This document shows positions 48,430 through 56,041 of a DNA stretch of 64,000 nucleotides, piece after piece. The translations under genes were made by a program, and so were the position numbers. Source of the DNA: Microbacterium pseudoresistens (GTDB lineage Bacteria; Actinomycetota; Actinomycetes; Actinomycetales; Microbacteriaceae). The notes beneath the pieces were generated by a model. That model worked only from the letters and a program-made list of their open reading frames with translations, made no database searches and had not been told where the DNA came from. The stretch is from assembly GCF_013409745.1 (NCBI RefSeq), contig NZ_JACCBH010000001.1, forward strand, positions 62,001 through 126,000, in the 5' to 3' direction. Numbering within the stretch: position 1 is the stretch's first letter; every line of letters begins with the position of its first letter.

Positions 48430-48507
48430 CCCGTCAGCGTAGTCCGGGGGTACCGACGCCCCGCGATCCGCCCTCCGGATCGGGAATGCCGTGTCGCCGC
48501 CGTCGGT

Positions 48508-48513
48508 TAGGCT
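48508..48513 (+). promoter_or_regulatory. candidate -10 (TAGGCT) for the DHA2 exporter
   Basis: TAGGCT about 94 nt before the start; the leader contains a tandem 15-bp repeat. Confidence 0.4.
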
Positions 48514-48529
48514 GTAACGCTTCCCCCCC

Positions 48530-48559
48530 TTTCACACATCGTTCTTTCACACATCGTTC
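48530..48559 (+). repeat. tandem 15-bp repeat in exporter leader
   Basis: TTTCACACATCGTTC is repeated twice back to back without mismatch (48530-48544, 48545-48559), downstream of the candidate -10 and 48 nt before the exporter start. Confidence 0.85.
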
Positions 48560-48607
48560 CGTCGATACCGCCTCCGCCAGCTCCACCGACTCCGACCGAG
48601 GTCATCC

Positions 48608-50125
48608 ATGTCTGCCGTCGACACCGGCTCCCCGTCCACCGGCCCTGTCCAGATCGCCTCCGCCGACGCCGGCGTATCCGCCACGACCACGGATGCGCCC
48701 GAGATCCCCCGCGCCTCGATGCGCGTCATCTGGCTGCTGCTCGTAGCCGCCTTCGTCGCGATCCTCAACGAGACGACGATGGGCATCGCGATCCCGCATC
48801 TCAACGTCGACCTCGGCCTTCCTCCCGAGCTCGGCCAGTGGATGACGAGCGCGTTCATGCTGACCATGGCCGTCGTGATCCCGACGACCGGCTTCCTGCT
48901 GCAGCGGTTCAGCACCCGGCAGATCTTCCTCAGCGCGATGACGGCGTTCACCCTTGGCACGCTCGTGTGCCTCATCGCCCCCGGCTTCACCGTGCTGCTC
49001 ATCGGTCGGGTGGTGCAGGCGGCGGGCACAGGCGTCATGCTGCCGCTGCTGATGACCACGATCATGAACGTCGTTCCCGCGCACTCGCGCGGTCGGATGA
49101 TGGGCCGCGTCGGCCTCGTCATCTCGCTCGCGCCGGCGATCGGCCCGACCCTGGCCGGTGCGGTGCTCGACGCGCTGAACTGGCGCTGGCTGTTCGCCAT
49201 CGTGCTGCCGATCGCCCTGGTCGCGCTCGCCATCGGCGCGAAGTGGATGACCAACCTCGGCGAGACCACGACGGCGCCGATCGATGTGCTCTCGATCATC
49301 CTGTCGGCACTCGGCTTCGGCGGGATCGTGTTCGGCCTCAGCCAGTTCGGCGGCGAGGGCGGCGATGGTCCGATCACCGGCGCCATCGCGCTCGCAGGCG
49401 GTGCGGTTGCGCTGGCGCTGTTCGTCTGGCGACAGCTCGTGCTGCAGCGCATCGACGACGCTCTGCTGGATCTGCGCGTCTTCCGTTCGATCAACTTCAC
49501 GATCTCCGTCGTCATGATGACGGTGCTCGCGCTGTCGATGTTCGGCACGCTCACCCTGCTGCCCCAGTACCTGCAGAACGTGGTGCTGCTGAACGCGCTC
49601 GAGTCCGGCCTCATCCTGCTGCCGGGCTCGGTGCTGATGGGTGTTCTCGCCCCGCTGATGGGGCGCGTCTACGACGCCAGGGGTCCTCGAGTGCTCCTCA
49701 TCCCGGGCACCGTGCTCGTCTCGGCCGCGCTCTTCTTCTACTCCACCGTCACCGAGCACACGCCCTGGTGGATGCTGATGATCGTGCAGACCTTCATGTC
49801 GGTGGGCTTGGCGATGTCGTTCACACCGCTGTTCTCGGCGTCGCTGGGGTCTCTGCAGCGCCGGTTCTACTCACACGGATCAGCCGTGCTGAACACGCTG
49901 CAGCAGGTCGGCGGCGCCGCCGGCGTCGCGCTGCTCACGGTGGCGTACTCGACGGTGCTTCACGCCGGGGAGCACGCGGGCCTGGAGACTCCTGTGGCCG
50001 GTGCCCCGGGCGCGCGCCTCGCTTTCCTCATCGCGGCCGTCATCTCGCTGCTCGTGGTCGTGCTGGCCTTCTTCGTGCGCCGACCCGATGAGCCCGAAGA
50101 GGGCGCTGCCTCGCACGGGCACTGA
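48608..50125 (+). CDS. DHA2-family MFS multidrug exporter (14 TM)
   Basis: 505 residues, about 14 membrane segments after a 35-residue polar N-terminus. Motif A-like GFLLQRFSTRQIF, motif C-like MGRVGLVISLAPAIGPTLAGAVL and the antiporter motif region LNETTMGIAIPHLNVDL mark the DHA2 H+-coupled drug exporters. Substrates unknown. The leader has a tandem repeat that may be a regulator site. It is divergent from the ABC exporter gene, so two efflux pumps face away from each other here. Confidence 0.9.
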   Translation: MSAVDTGSPSTGPVQIASADAGVSATTTDAPEIPRASMRVIWLLLVAAFVAILNETTMGIAIPHLNVDLGLPPELGQWMTSAFMLTMAVVIPTTGFLLQRFSTRQIFLSAMTAFTLGTLVCLIAPGFTVLLIGRVVQAAGTGVMLPLLMTTIMNVVPAHSRGRMMGRVGLVISLAPAIGPTLAGAVLDALNWRWLFAIVLPIALVALAIGAKWMTNLGETTTAPIDVLSIILSALGFGGIVFGLSQFGGEGGDGPITGAIALAGGAVALALFVWRQLVLQRIDDALLDLRVFRSINFTISVVMMTVLALSMFGTLTLLPQYLQNVVLLNALESGLILLPGSVLMGVLAPLMGRVYDARGPRVLLIPGTVLVSAALFFYSTVTEHTPWWMLMIVQTFMSVGLAMSFTPLFSASLGSLQRRFYSHGSAVLNTLQQVGGAAGVALLTVAYSTVLHAGEHAGLETPVAGAPGARLAFLIAAVISLLVVVLAFFVRRPDEPEEGAASHGH

Positions 50126-50157
50126 TCCGGCAGCGGACGAAGGCCGACGGCGGAGAG

Positions 50158-50286
50158 TCAGTCGACGGCGGGTGCGCTGCAGCAGCCGTCGACACCGCAG
50201 CAGGATGCTTCGGACGTCTCGGCGAGCGGAATGAGGTTCTGTGCCGGAACGACCGGCTGAGTCGACGATGCAGACATGGCGTTCAT
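50158..50286 (-). CDS. Cys-rich mini-protein, 42 residues
   Basis: Too short for usual gene callers. From ATG 50286 it reads MNAMSASSTQPVVPAQNLIP and ends in ETSEASCCGVDGCCSAPAVD: four Cys as CCxxxxCC near the C-terminus. GGAGCGGG lies about 10 nt upstream; an internal ATG at 50277 is possible. No gene follows on the same strand, so a leader-peptide role is unlikely; a metal-binding or redox peptide is more plausible (inference). I cannot name a family with certainty. Confidence 0.55.
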   Translation of the reverse strand: MNAMSASSTQPVVPAQNLIPLAETSEASCCGVDGCCSAPAVD

Positions 50287-50422
50287 CGTACGCCCGCTCC
50301 GGAGCATCAGGTGAGAAGACCCTCAGAATTCCCCGACTCGGCTTGAAGCGTCCTTCCGGAGCAGGCATCGTGGCCCGGACATGACCGCAGCCGCGGCATG
50401 TCCGCCACCGGAAGGAGCTCTT

Positions 50423-50722
50423 GTGCTCGCCCTGACCGACAACGCCAGCGCTATCGTGACCACGCTCGTCAGCCGTCAGACCGACGCCGACGACGCCGGA
50501 CTGCGCATCCGCACGGCAGAGGCCGAGGGCCCTGCCGGTGAGCAGCGGCTCGCCGTCGACATCGCCGAGACACCCGAGCCGCAGGATCAGATCGTCGAAC
50601 GCTCCGGCGCGCGCGTCTTCCTCGAGGAGGGCGCCGCGATCGCCCTGGACGACAAGGTTCTCGATGCCGGGGTCGACGAGGAGGGCGCCGTGTCGTTCTC
50701 CGTCCTCCCCCAACCGCTCTGA
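50423..50722 (+). CDS. HesB-like Fe-S assembly-fold protein without cysteines
   Basis: 99 residues from GTG 50423, which has GAAGGAG 5 nt upstream. The opening MLALTDNASAIVTTLVSRQ and the pattern to VFSVLP match actinobacterial proteins annotated as Fe-S cluster assembly protein HesB. The three Cys that hold a cluster in IscA/HesB are all absent, and there is no other Cys, so it cannot be a standard A-type carrier. Role unknown. Confidence 0.75.
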   Translation: MLALTDNASAIVTTLVSRQTDADDAGLRIRTAEAEGPAGEQRLAVDIAETPEPQDQIVERSGARVFLEEGAAIALDDKVLDAGVDEEGAVSFSVLPQPL

Positions 50723-50818
50723 CGCCGCACGACCGACACGACTCGAGGATGTCCCCGAGCGCAGTTCCCTGCCCGGGGGCATTCTCGCGTCAGCACATCG
50801 ACTTATGCCGGGCCCTGC

Positions 50819-50824
50819 TAGTGT
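50819..50824 (+). promoter_or_regulatory. -10 TAGTGT, 6 nt before start (leaderless type)
   Basis: TAGTGT followed by 6 nt and ATG 50831; no ribosome site. Confidence 0.45.
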
Positions 50825-50830
50825 CGCCCC

Positions 50831-51481
50831 ATGCCTCAGCACAAGTCTTTCCTGGCCCCCTCCGCTCTCGTGCTCGTGGCGATCGCAGGCGTTCTCGTCG
50901 GCTGCGCCCCGACAGCCCCGCATCCTGAGTCGTCAGCGAGTTCCACGCCGACGCCGACGGTATCCGCTTCTGCTCCCCCGGAGTCCGCGCCGTCGCCCGT
51001 CGATGCCGTCATCACGCTCGACGCTCTTGAGGTCGACGGCACCGCCATCGCCTATACGGACCATGAGGGCGTCATCGCCGCACTCGGCGATCTCCTCGGC
51101 TCGGTGCCCGCGCCCACGGAACCGGACGGGATGGGATTCCCCTTCTACGACTGGGGATCTGTCCGGCTCACCGTTCCGCAGGAAGGGCCGGCGTCGGTGT
51201 GGATCGGCGGAGAGACCGATGATGTGCGATTCTCGACCGCGCAGGGCATCGCGCTGGGCGCGTCGCGAGCGGATGCGCTCGCGGCAGGAGCGCAGGAGAT
51301 CGGCCTTGACGAAGACGGCGACGGCATCGGCGACTATCTCGCGGTCGACATCGAAGAGGTGCCGAACACCACGTCACTGGTTCATCCCGGCCAGGTCGGG
51401 GTGCGCTACGTCATGCTCGCGATCGACGCTGACGTCGTGACCAAGATCTTCAGCAACGCCAACGACTACGCCGATCTCTGA
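50831..51481 (+). CDS. secreted lipoprotein, unknown function
   Basis: 216 residues. Signal peptide with lipobox LVGC (Cys 25), a Ser/Thr/Pro linker (to about 57), then a globular part with VITLDALEVDGTAIAYTDH and GLDEDGDGIGDYLAVD, an Asp-rich loop resembling a calcium-binding DxDxDG motif. Anchored on the outer face of the membrane. No family recognised. Confidence 0.75.
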   Translation: MPQHKSFLAPSALVLVAIAGVLVGCAPTAPHPESSASSTPTPTVSASAPPESAPSPVDAVITLDALEVDGTAIAYTDHEGVIAALGDLLGSVPAPTEPDGMGFPFYDWGSVRLTVPQEGPASVWIGGETDDVRFSTAQGIALGASRADALAAGAQEIGLDEDGDGIGDYLAVDIEEVPNTTSLVHPGQVGVRYVMLAIDADVVTKIFSNANDYADL

Positions 51482-51486
51482 GCCGC

Positions 51487-52026
51487 TCAGCGGGAACGAG
51501 GCGTGCGGTTCTCGGCCGACACCATCCACGCGAACTGCTCGAGTCCTTCGATCACGCCATGCAGGATGTCGGCCGTCGTCGGGTCTTCGTCATCGACGGC
51601 GTCGTGAACATCGCGGATCGTGCCGACGACGGCCTCGATGCGCTCGGTGATGAGATCGATCGCATCGGTGGTCAGCACCTCCCCCTGGGGGAAGACGGGG
51701 AGCGTGGTCGCTTTTGCAATCGTCGCGCTGCGCCCGTCGGGCACTGCGTGCAGGGCGCGCATCCGCTCCGCCACGGTATCGGCGAACTCGCGCGTCGCGT
51801 CGATGACCTCATCGAGCTGCAGATGCAGGTCGCGGAAGTTCGTGCCCACGATGTTCCAATGTGCCTGCTTGCCCTGCAGCGCGAGCTCGATGAGATCCAC
51901 GAGCACGGCCTGCAGGTTCTTGGTCATCGTGGCGGACGCGCGGAAACCGCCCTCGGCGTTCTGCGGTCGAGTCCGCTTCGCCGCCCCCGTCGTACTGCCC
52001 GTCGATGTCTTCTTCGTCGGCGCCAT
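51487..52026 (-). CDS. dps: Dps-family ferritin-like DNA-protection protein
   Basis: 179 residues. Four-helix Dps core with ferroxidase ligands at the subunit interface: H56 and H68 and D72 (KQAHWNIVGTNFRDLHLQLDEV) plus D83 and E87, with the classic spacings. The N-terminal 30 residues are Lys/Arg/Thr-rich and may bind DNA. It oxidises and stores iron while consuming peroxide. Convergent with the lipoprotein gene. Confidence 0.94.
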   Translation of the reverse strand: MAPTKKTSTGSTTGAAKRTRPQNAEGGFRASATMTKNLQAVLVDLIELALQGKQAHWNIVGTNFRDLHLQLDEVIDATREFADTVAERMRALHAVPDGRSATIAKATTLPVFPQGEVLTTDAIDLITERIEAVVGTIRDVHDAVDDEDPTTADILHGVIEGLEQFAWMVSAENRTPRSR

Positions 52027-52176
52027 CAGCGTCCTCCGTCCTCTCCGGGGCGCTCGAGAGCGCGCCTGGCCTCATCGTAGGCACGCATCCCCCGCCGAGA
52101 AAAGGGGGGCACTGAACCGCAGCCGCACCGCGGCCGTATGCCCCCGGACGCATACCGCTTCGCCTACCGTTGACGA

Positions 52177-52752
52177 ATGGTGCGTCGTTTCCTCTCCCGT
52201 GTCTTCTGGAAGCTGAGCCGCTGGCGGCTCGCGACCGAGGCGGCGCCCGACCGCCCCACCGTGCTCGTCGGCGCACCGCACACATCGAACTGGGATTTCG
52301 TTCTCATGCTCGCGATCGCCTGGCGGCTCGGCGTGGACGTGCGCTGGCTCGGCAAGAAGAGCCTGTTTACCGGGTGGCGTGGACCGATCATGCGAGCCCT
52401 CGGCGGAATCCCTGTCGATCGTGCCGACCCGAGCGCGGTGGTCTCCGACGTCGTCGCCGAGATCCGTGATGGCGGCGTGTTCGGCCTGGTCGTCACTCCC
52501 GACGGCACGCGCGGTGCGCACACGCACTGGAAATCGGGCTTCTACCGCATCGCCCGCGAAACCGGGATGCCCGTGACCCTGGGATACGTCGACCGCACCA
52601 CCATGACGACAGGGCTCGGCCCGACCTTCGAGCTCAGCGGAGACGTCGTCGCCGACATGGACCGGATCCGCGCATTCTATGCTGACAAGGCCGGCGTGCG
52701 TCCCGAGGGACGCGTGGAGCCCCGGCTGCGCGAAGAGCCGGCCCTGGTCTGA
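52177..52752 (+). CDS. 1-acyl-sn-glycerol-3-phosphate acyltransferase family protein
   Basis: 191 residues of the PlsC-like fold. APHTSNWDFVLML is the HX4D catalytic motif; KKSLFTGWRGPIMRALGGIPVDR and TPDGTRGAHTHWKSGFYRIA correspond to motifs II and III (PDGTR in place of PEGTR). It probably acylates a lipid head group; it belongs to the short glycerol acyltransferase group found beside housekeeping genes. TACCGT is 6 nt before the ATG (leaderless type). The stop shares a base with the barstar gene start. Confidence 0.87.
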   Translation: MVRRFLSRVFWKLSRWRLATEAAPDRPTVLVGAPHTSNWDFVLMLAIAWRLGVDVRWLGKKSLFTGWRGPIMRALGGIPVDRADPSAVVSDVVAEIRDGGVFGLVVTPDGTRGAHTHWKSGFYRIARETGMPVTLGYVDRTTMTTGLGPTFELSGDVVADMDRIRAFYADKAGVRPEGRVEPRLREEPALV

Positions 52753-53147
52753 TGACCATCGAGCGCTTTCGGATCGACGGGGCCGCGATCGGCACCATCG
52801 ACGATCTCTACGACCAGCTCAATGCGCTTCTCATGGCCGACGAGGACTGGCGGATGGGGGCGAACCTCGACGCGCTCGATGATGTTCTCTACCGCTTCGA
52901 CCACGATCTCGCGCGCGCGCCGCACGCCGAGTTCGTCTGGGACGGTCACGCCCACAGTGAGAGAGCCCTGGGCCTGGAGACGACGCGTCGGTGGCTGGAA
53001 GCGAAGCTCGACCGGCCCGGCATGTTCAACGAGAGCGGAATCCGTCGCCAGCTGGAGCAGTTGCTCGATGGTGAGGGGAAGACGTACTTCGAGATCGTGT
53101 GCCAGGTGTTCGGCGATCACCCGGGGGTTCGGCTCGATCTGCGGTGA
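52752..53147 (+). CDS. barstar-family ribonuclease inhibitor homologue
   Basis: 131 residues. IDGAAIGTIDDLYDQLNALL followed by DEDWRMGANLDALDDVLYRF is the barstar core, where the Asp-rich helix mimics RNA to plug barnase. A C-terminal addition of about 40 residues is unusual. No barnase-type RNase gene is present in the window, so this is an orphan antitoxin or an immunity protein. TGATG overlap with the acyltransferase gene. Confidence 0.8.
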   Translation: MTIERFRIDGAAIGTIDDLYDQLNALLMADEDWRMGANLDALDDVLYRFDHDLARAPHAEFVWDGHAHSERALGLETTRRWLEAKLDRPGMFNESGIRRQLEQLLDGEGKTYFEIVCQVFGDHPGVRLDLR

Positions 53148-53162
53148 GGCAAGCCCGCGGGA

Positions 53163-53747
53163 TCAGTCCCAGTCGAGGTATTCCTCGAGGATCACGGCCG
53201 TCTCGATCGGGTGCGTCACCGGGAAGAGGTGATCGGCACCGTCGACGATCTTGATGCTCGCGCGCTCCGGCGCGGTGGCCTGCAGCGCCTCGGCGTTGGC
53301 CACGGGCGTCACGTCATCAGCCGTGGCCTGCACGATGAGCACCGGGATGGCAGGAGCCAGCGGAACATCCACGTCTTCCACGCCGAGCAGTGCGAGTCCG
53401 TTCACTCGATCCGGATGCGCCGAGGCGAATGCGCGGGCGACGGTGCCCCCGGCGCCGTGGCCGCCGATCCAGGTGTCGTCGAGACCGATCTCGTCGAGGA
53501 TGGCGAGCACATCGGCCACGCGCTCATCGACGGACGAAGACGCTCCGCTGGCCGCGATCCGCACCAGGTGGAAGCCCGCCTCCTCCGCGAGGTAGTGGGC
53601 GACCACGCCCAACCCATCGCCTTCCAGTTCGCGTTCGGAGATCAGCACGAGCGAGACGGGGCCGTCGCCTTCGACGGCGTACGGCACGGCGCGTCCGGCG
53701 GGGTCGAGAATGCTCATCTGCGTCATCTGCGGATCGTCCTTCGGCAT
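53163..53747 (-). CDS. alpha/beta hydrolase-fold protein with Ser nucleophile replaced by Gly
   Basis: 194 residues. The fold is evident: SLVLISERELEGDGLG, DEIGLDDTWIGGHGAGGTVARAFASAHPDRVNGLALLG, VLIVQATADDVTPVAN (acid) and IVDGADHLFPVTHP (His). The nucleophile elbow should read GHSxGG, but here it is GHGAGG; a single A-to-G change (AGC to GGC) explains it. It is also short for the family. Hydrolysis is therefore unlikely; a binding role or recent inactivation is possible. Confidence 0.75.
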   Translation of the reverse strand: MPKDDPQMTQMSILDPAGRAVPYAVEGDGPVSLVLISERELEGDGLGVVAHYLAEEAGFHLVRIAASGASSSVDERVADVLAILDEIGLDDTWIGGHGAGGTVARAFASAHPDRVNGLALLGVEDVDVPLAPAIPVLIVQATADDVTPVANAEALQATAPERASIKIVDGADHLFPVTHPIETAVILEEYLDWD

Positions 53748-53818
53748 GGTCGGCGCGGGAGTGGGGAATTCTCAGTCTATGCGGGCCGCGCGACACGAAC
53801 AGGGCATCGGGGTCGGCG

Positions 53819-54433
53819 TCATCCGTTGGAGACAGCCTCGATGGCGGCATGCGGTCGGCTGCCAGGATCGGAGCGCGTGACGACGTCCACGATCTCGAAC
53901 CCCTCGTTCCGAAGAAGACGACGCATGGCGTCTACGGGCCAGAAGTATGCCGTGGTCACCGCATGGTCGAAGGGCTCGGTTCTCGGCCCTTCGAAGAATC
54001 CGAGGAGGAGGGATCCGCCGGGCGCGAGACAGCGCGCGAACTCGTGCAGGGTGGTCGGCATCCGGGCGGGTTCGACGTGGATCAGGGAGTACCACGACAG
54101 CAGGCCGGCGAGCGCGCCCGTGTCCACCGGGAGAGTCTCCAACGCGCCTCGTTGGAAGGCGGTATCGGGAAAGCGCGCACGTGCACTCGCGATGAACTCC
54201 GGCACGAGATCGACGCCTTCGATGTCAGCTCCGAGCCCACGCAGATATGCCGTCCAGTGTCCCGGCCCGCACCCGGCGTCGAGGATGCGACCATCGATCC
54301 GCGCCGCCCAGTCCGCGATCAGGGCACGGTCCCGCGGCGACATCGCGTCGATGTCTCCCAACAGGTCGACGTACTCGTCGGCGCGCTCGCCGTACGCCGC
54401 GCGGACCGCCGCGACGCTCTCGGATTCATCCAC
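53819..54433 (-). CDS. class I SAM-dependent methyltransferase
   Basis: 204 residues. Motif I ILDAGCGPGHWTAYL, acidic motif IEGVDLVPEFIASAR, LSWYSLIHVEPARMP and LAPGGSLLLGFFEG. It resembles the small-molecule (UbiE/trans-aconitate type) methyltransferases. Substrate unknown. Confidence 0.85.
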   Translation of the reverse strand: MDESESVAAVRAAYGERADEYVDLLGDIDAMSPRDRALIADWAARIDGRILDAGCGPGHWTAYLRGLGADIEGVDLVPEFIASARARFPDTAFQRGALETLPVDTGALAGLLSWYSLIHVEPARMPTTLHEFARCLAPGGSLLLGFFEGPRTEPFDHAVTTAYFWPVDAMRRLLRNEGFEIVDVVTRSDPGSRPHAAIEAVSNG

Positions 54434-54484
54434 GTGCCGACGTTATCGGTTCGACCTGCCGCCCTGGCGCATCCAGGGGCGACG

Positions 54485-55231
54485 TCAAGAGAACATCTGG
54501 CCGAGCACCGTCAGGTCGCCCGAATCAAGCGCCTTCTGAATCTGATCGATCACTGCCGGGTTCGTGAACATGACCTTCAGGCTGTCATTCCAGATGCCGC
54601 GCATGGTGTCGACGTCGCCCGCATCGGCAGCACGGCCCATCCCCTCGATGGCCTCCTGATAGGGGATCTGCTGGAAGCCTTCTCCTGCTTCGTTCGGGTT
54701 GTAGTACGGCACCCACGCAATAGTGGGATCGGGGTCGAGCCGCAGCACCTGGTCAGGATGAATGTCCCGCGTGTGGTTGAGCGTCGCGAGCATTATCCCG
54801 TTGTAGATGCAGAGCCGGTCACCGATCACCGTCGGCACGTCACCGGGCGCAACGGTATATGACACGATGGCGCCCTCATCGTCGAGCCCCACGGTGCCGG
54901 AGGCGAAGTCGCGCGCGCCTTGATCCACGATCTCGCCCGTCACTTCTGCGCTCATCCCGCCGATATGGATGTACGCCGGTGACTCGCAGCCCGCGGTTTC
55001 GTCCGCAGGAACATAGGTCCCATGACCGACGTCCACATAGCCCTCCGGGAGGCCGGTCTCCACCTCAGGCTCGGAAGCGCTCGCCCCTTGGCTTGCCGAA
55101 GGCGTCGGAGACAGATCGTCCGCCATAGGCACCGTGGTAGCAGTGCATCCGGCGAGCGCGAGAGCGACCACCCCGAGAACGGCAAGGGCACTCGAAAGCG
55201 TGGCCGCGGGCATGACGCTTCTCGCACTCAT
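54485..55231 (-). CDS. secreted lipoprotein with LysM-like segment
   Basis: 248 residues. Signal peptide and lipobox LAGC (Cys 29), a Ser/Pro linker, then a central segment from about 108 (VSYTVAPGDVPTVIGDRLCI ... LNHTRDIHPDQVLRL) that follows the LysM pattern YxVxxGDxxxxIAxxxxI...LN..I.xGQxLxL. LysM binds peptidoglycan, so this may be a wall-contacting lipoprotein. The C-terminal 90 residues have no recognised domain. It lies just left of the first ychF-like repeat. Confidence 0.7.
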   Translation of the reverse strand: MSARSVMPAATLSSALAVLGVVALALAGCTATTVPMADDLSPTPSASQGASASEPEVETGLPEGYVDVGHGTYVPADETAGCESPAYIHIGGMSAEVTGEIVDQGARDFASGTVGLDDEGAIVSYTVAPGDVPTVIGDRLCIYNGIMLATLNHTRDIHPDQVLRLDPDPTIAWVPYYNPNEAGEGFQQIPYQEAIEGMGRAADAGDVDTMRGIWNDSLKVMFTNPAVIDQIQKALDSGDLTVLGQMFS

Positions 55232-55248
55232 GCAGCCAGAGTAACGCC

Positions 55249-55304
55249 CAGCGCAGCACGTTAAACCAGCGCAGCACGCTGAATCGGAACTCCATCGCGT
55301 TCAC
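55249..55304 (-). repeat. ychF-3'-end-like repeat, site E (duplicated)
   Basis: Minus-strand frame reads A-M-E-F-R-F-S-V-L-R-W-F-N-V-L-R-W: the ychF-end signature followed by a near-identical 18-bp second copy (16 of 18). On the plus strand CACGCTGAATCGGAACTCCA (55275-55294) matches the real ychF end with few changes. Left boundary of the accessory array. Confidence 0.65.
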
Positions 55305-55376
55305 ACACACACCAACGTCTGGCGCGAGCCGAGCCAGAGGTCGGGTCCGGCCGGTGGTCGCCTTCCGCGACGACGG

Positions 55377-55934
55377 TCAATTAGCCCGTCGATAGTGCAT
55401 CGCAACCGCGCCGTTGCTGAGCGGATCTGTCGAGACCAGGTCGAGGCGACGGGTGCGGGGCAGCCCATCCTGATACAGGGTGGGGCCGTGGCCGGTGATC
55501 ATGGGGTGGATGAGGAGTTTGTACTCGTCGATCAGATCCAACCGGTCCAGCTCTGTCGCGAGTCTGCCGCTACCGACGAGCACCCCGTTCCCCAGCCGAT
55601 CCTTGAGGTCCTGTACCGCCGTGCGCAGGTCGCCGACGACGCGGTGGCTGTTGGTCCACGGGAAGTCGCTCCGGGTCGCCGACACGACGTACTTGGGCTT
55701 GGCTTCCAACTTGACGGCCCACTCGCGCATCGCCGGCGGCGCATCGATGCTTCCGCGGGCGACCGCCGGCCAGTAGCTCTCCATCATCTCGTAGGTGGTG
55801 CGGCCCCAGAGCAGTGCGTCGCACTCGTCCATCAGACGGGTGAAGTGGGCATGTGTCTCGTCGTCGGCGATGCCCTCCCGGTGGTCGACGCAGCCATCCA
55901 GAGTGACGTTGATGCTGAAGATCAGAGGAGCCAT
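55377..55934 (-). CDS. dihydrofolate reductase/RibD C-terminal family protein
   Basis: 185 residues. INVTLDGCVDHREG, LLWGRTTYEMMESYWP and NGVLVGSGRLATELDRLDLIDEYKLLIHPMITGHGPTLY are diagnostic for the YyaP/RibD_C group of reductases. These NADPH-binding proteins are common on accessory DNA, and their substrates are mostly unknown. Promoter TAGAAT sits 6 nt before the ATG and inside a perfect 19-bp palindrome. Confidence 0.9.
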   Translation of the reverse strand: MAPLIFSINVTLDGCVDHREGIADDETHAHFTRLMDECDALLWGRTTYEMMESYWPAVARGSIDAPPAMREWAVKLEAKPKYVVSATRSDFPWTNSHRVVGDLRTAVQDLKDRLGNGVLVGSGRLATELDRLDLIDEYKLLIHPMITGHGPTLYQDGLPRTRRLDLVSTDPLSNGAVAMHYRRAN

Positions 55935-55935
55935 C

Positions 55936-55954
55936 CGGCGATTCTAGATCGCCG
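55936..55954. promoter_or_regulatory. 19-bp palindrome over the -10 of the DHFR-like gene
   Basis: CGGCGATTCTAGATCGCCG: perfect 7-bp arms, 5-bp centre, overlapping minus-strand TAGAAT (55941-55946). Probable operator. Confidence 0.6.
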
Positions 55955-56041
55955 AAGTCGATTGCGATGCGCCTCGAAGAGCCGTCGAAGCTCTGTCAGA
56001 TCGGCCTCAGAGCAATACCGCGACATCGCCCTGAACCTGCT

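Noticed and set aside
46375..48510. 711-codon plus-strand frame opposite the ABC exporter
   Set aside because: His/Arg/Asp-rich shadow; the exporter is complete on the other strand.
50158..50286. Cys-rich peptide as an attenuating leader peptide
   Set aside because: No gene follows on its strand; the DHA2 exporter gene ends convergently.
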